From: Planctomycetota bacterium
Lineage (GTDB): Bacteria; Planctomycetota; UBA11346
Length of the DNA: 6,365 nt
NCBI GenBank assembly: GCA_024641365.1
Contig: JAHEDF010000236.1
Location: 1 to 6,365 of the forward strand
Direction of reading: 5' to 3'
The notes under the pieces are model-generated. The model did not search any database and was not told the origin of the DNA. It saw nothing but the letters and a program-made list of their open reading frames with translations. The position numbers were made by a program, and so were the translations under genes. This document shows positions 5,211 through 6,365 of this stretch, piece by piece; the stretch's first letter is position 1; every line of letters starts with the position of its first letter.

Positions 5211-6365
5211 TTACTTACCGCCTACTTGTTTGTAGCGGTAGTACACTTCCAAGCTCAAGCAGCAGTAAGCGGTACTGAGTACACGGCCGGTTTCTGAGCC
5301 GTGGAACTTGGTGCCTTCAAAGTCCCAGCTGCCGTCAAAACAGCCATCACCCTTACGCTGTGCATTCACAATGATGTCACGAACCGTGTTATTCCATTTG
5401 GTCCAATTATCACCACCTGCTTGGAACACAGCCAAAGTATTATAATACATGTAATAGGTATTCGTTGGATACGCGGTCACAAAATCATTTTTCATGACTG
5501 AGTTGATTAAACTGTCCAACATAATGTCACCTGCGTGGTGACCCAAGAACACCGCACATAATGCACCAATACATTCACGTCCCGTTTTCTCTGCCTCGCC
5601 ATCTGTTTTCCACACATAGGGGAATAATGAGGTGTCTTTGTAGGGATCAGATAATTTTTGCCAATCTGGGTTTGCGGCCTTCCAGGCTTTTTCTAGCCAG
5701 GTCTTTGACCCTTCCATACTATTTCCAACGTTAAGCCCGCCTGCTAAACCACTCTTTAAAGCCATAACACACCAACCGGTCACAGAAGAGTCATTTCGGG
5801 CATTGGAATTTACATAATCCCAACCAAGACCACTATATTCATCGCCGCCTTTACCCTTGTTTTGGCGTTCGATAAGTACATTTAAACCATTTTGTGATGG
5901 GCCTTTTAATGCAGGGTCATTGGTCATCGCATAGGCTTCACACAATGCCATGGTGGCAATTGCGTGTTCATAATTGCGTGGCCCTAAATTACCGGAGCCG
6001 CTTTGAACCGAGCGTAAATATTCAAGACCTTTTTCTACGGTTGATTTGTATTTATTCGGGGTTTTGTGATCGTAGCCTGCACCTAAGAAGCATAAAACTG
6101 CGTAGCCAGTACAAGCAACATTCGAGTCAGACGCACCGTGTTGTTTACCTGGTTCACACTTTGGATTTTCTGTGCAGTTCACAGGATATTTTTCAACGTC
6201 CCACATACCGTTTGGACTTTGATGGCGTTTGAACCAACGCAGTGCAGCATCTACCGCACTTTCACTCGCACGTGTTCCACCGCCTTTGGCTAATGCGCGA
6301 CGTTTACCACCACCATTACGATTGCCGAACATACCAGCGGAACCACCGCCTGCACCGATTGCCAT
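5211..6365 (-). CDS. Prenyltransferase/squalene-oxidase-repeat (alpha-toroid) protein, probably 5'-partial
   Basis: 384 residues are in the window. An ATG occupies the last three bases, but the frame is open to the edge and I believe this is an internal Met. PVC-group proteins of this type usually carry an N-terminal region before the Gly-rich stretch seen here at residues 3-30 (GAGGGSAGMFGNRNGGG). From residue 36 on, helix-turn repeats follow the squalene-cyclase/prenyltransferase alpha/alpha toroid pattern. ALRWFKRHQSPNGMWD (41-56) is a QW-like opening. Further repeats are NYEHAIATMALCEAY (131-145), GWDYVNSNARNDSSVTGW (181-198) and GDGCFDGSWDFEG (339-351). The last is LSTAYCCLSLEVYYRY (363-378). 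There is no DxDD cyclase motif. At least eleven cysteines occur, including C64, C70 and the pair C368-C369. The family is abundant in planctomycetes and relatives, and I know no established function for it. A terminator follows the gene. Confidence 0.85.
   Translation of the reverse strand: MAIGAGGGSAGMFGNRNGGGKRRALAKGGGTRASESAVDAALRWFKRHQSPNGMWDVEKYPVNCTENPKCEPGKQHGASDSNVACTGYAVLCFLGAGYDHKTPNKYKSTVEKGLEYLRSVQSGSGNLGPRNYEHAIATMALCEAYAMTNDPALKGPSQNGLNVLIERQNKGKGGDEYSGLGWDYVNSNARNDSSVTGWCVMALKSGLAGGLNVGNSMEGSKTWLEKAWKAANPDWQKLSDPYKDTSLFPYVWKTDGEAEKTGRECIGALCAVFLGHHAGDIMLDSLINSVMKNDFVTAYPTNTYYMYYNTLAVFQAGGDNWTKWNNTVRDIIVNAQRKGDGCFDGSWDFEGTKFHGSETGRVLSTAYCCLSLEVYYRYKQVGGK

Noticed and set aside
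5894..6232. Plus-strand 112-codon open frame
   Set aside because: Antisense to the well-supported toroid protein; the translation shows no domain pattern.

Overview
This window is bacterial and moderately AT-rich at third codon positions (many TTA leucine codons). Lineage is inferred from protein style only. The prenyltransferase/squalene-oxidase-like toroid with its Gly-rich leader, the single-pass membrane protein with a long Pro/Gln-rich cytoplasmic arm, and the peptidase-MA-like protein all recall Planctomycetota and other PVC-group bacteria. The large HEAT plus DUF349 protein is of a type I associate more with proteobacteria. PVC-like is the better guess, but it is not proven. No mobile element, tRNA, rRNA or CRISPR array is visible.

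Layout, left to right. (1) 1-461, minus: 3'-truncated HD-domain phosphohydrolase of the YedJ type. (2) 478-1275, minus: one-TM protein with a SPOR-like C-terminal domain; it lies 16 bp upstream of gene 1, so the two probably form an operon. (3) 1276-1420: divergent intergenic region filled by four consecutive dyads, two of which are diverged copies of one palindrome. (4) 1421-2356, plus: a protein that fits the C-terminal half of peptidase-MA-like gluzincins, but with the HExxH and third zinc-ligand positions replaced. (5) 2357-2409: short AT-rich convergent gap with no terminator hairpin that I can see. (6) 2410-5046, minus: 878-residue HEAT/DUF349 protein with a GTG start and an excellent Shine-Dalgarno. 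(7) 5047-5210: leader of gene 6 and a rho-independent terminator for the gene to its right. (8) 5211-6365, minus: alpha-toroid protein of the prenyltransferase/squalene oxidase repeat type, probably continuing beyond the window.

Functional links are limited. Genes 1 and 2 are probably co-transcribed, and gene 4 diverges from them across the structured intergenic region, so shared control is possible. Genes 6 and 8 are separate transcription units on the same strand, divided by the terminator. The most unusual items are the structured intergenic region and the apparent pseudo-peptidase beside it.
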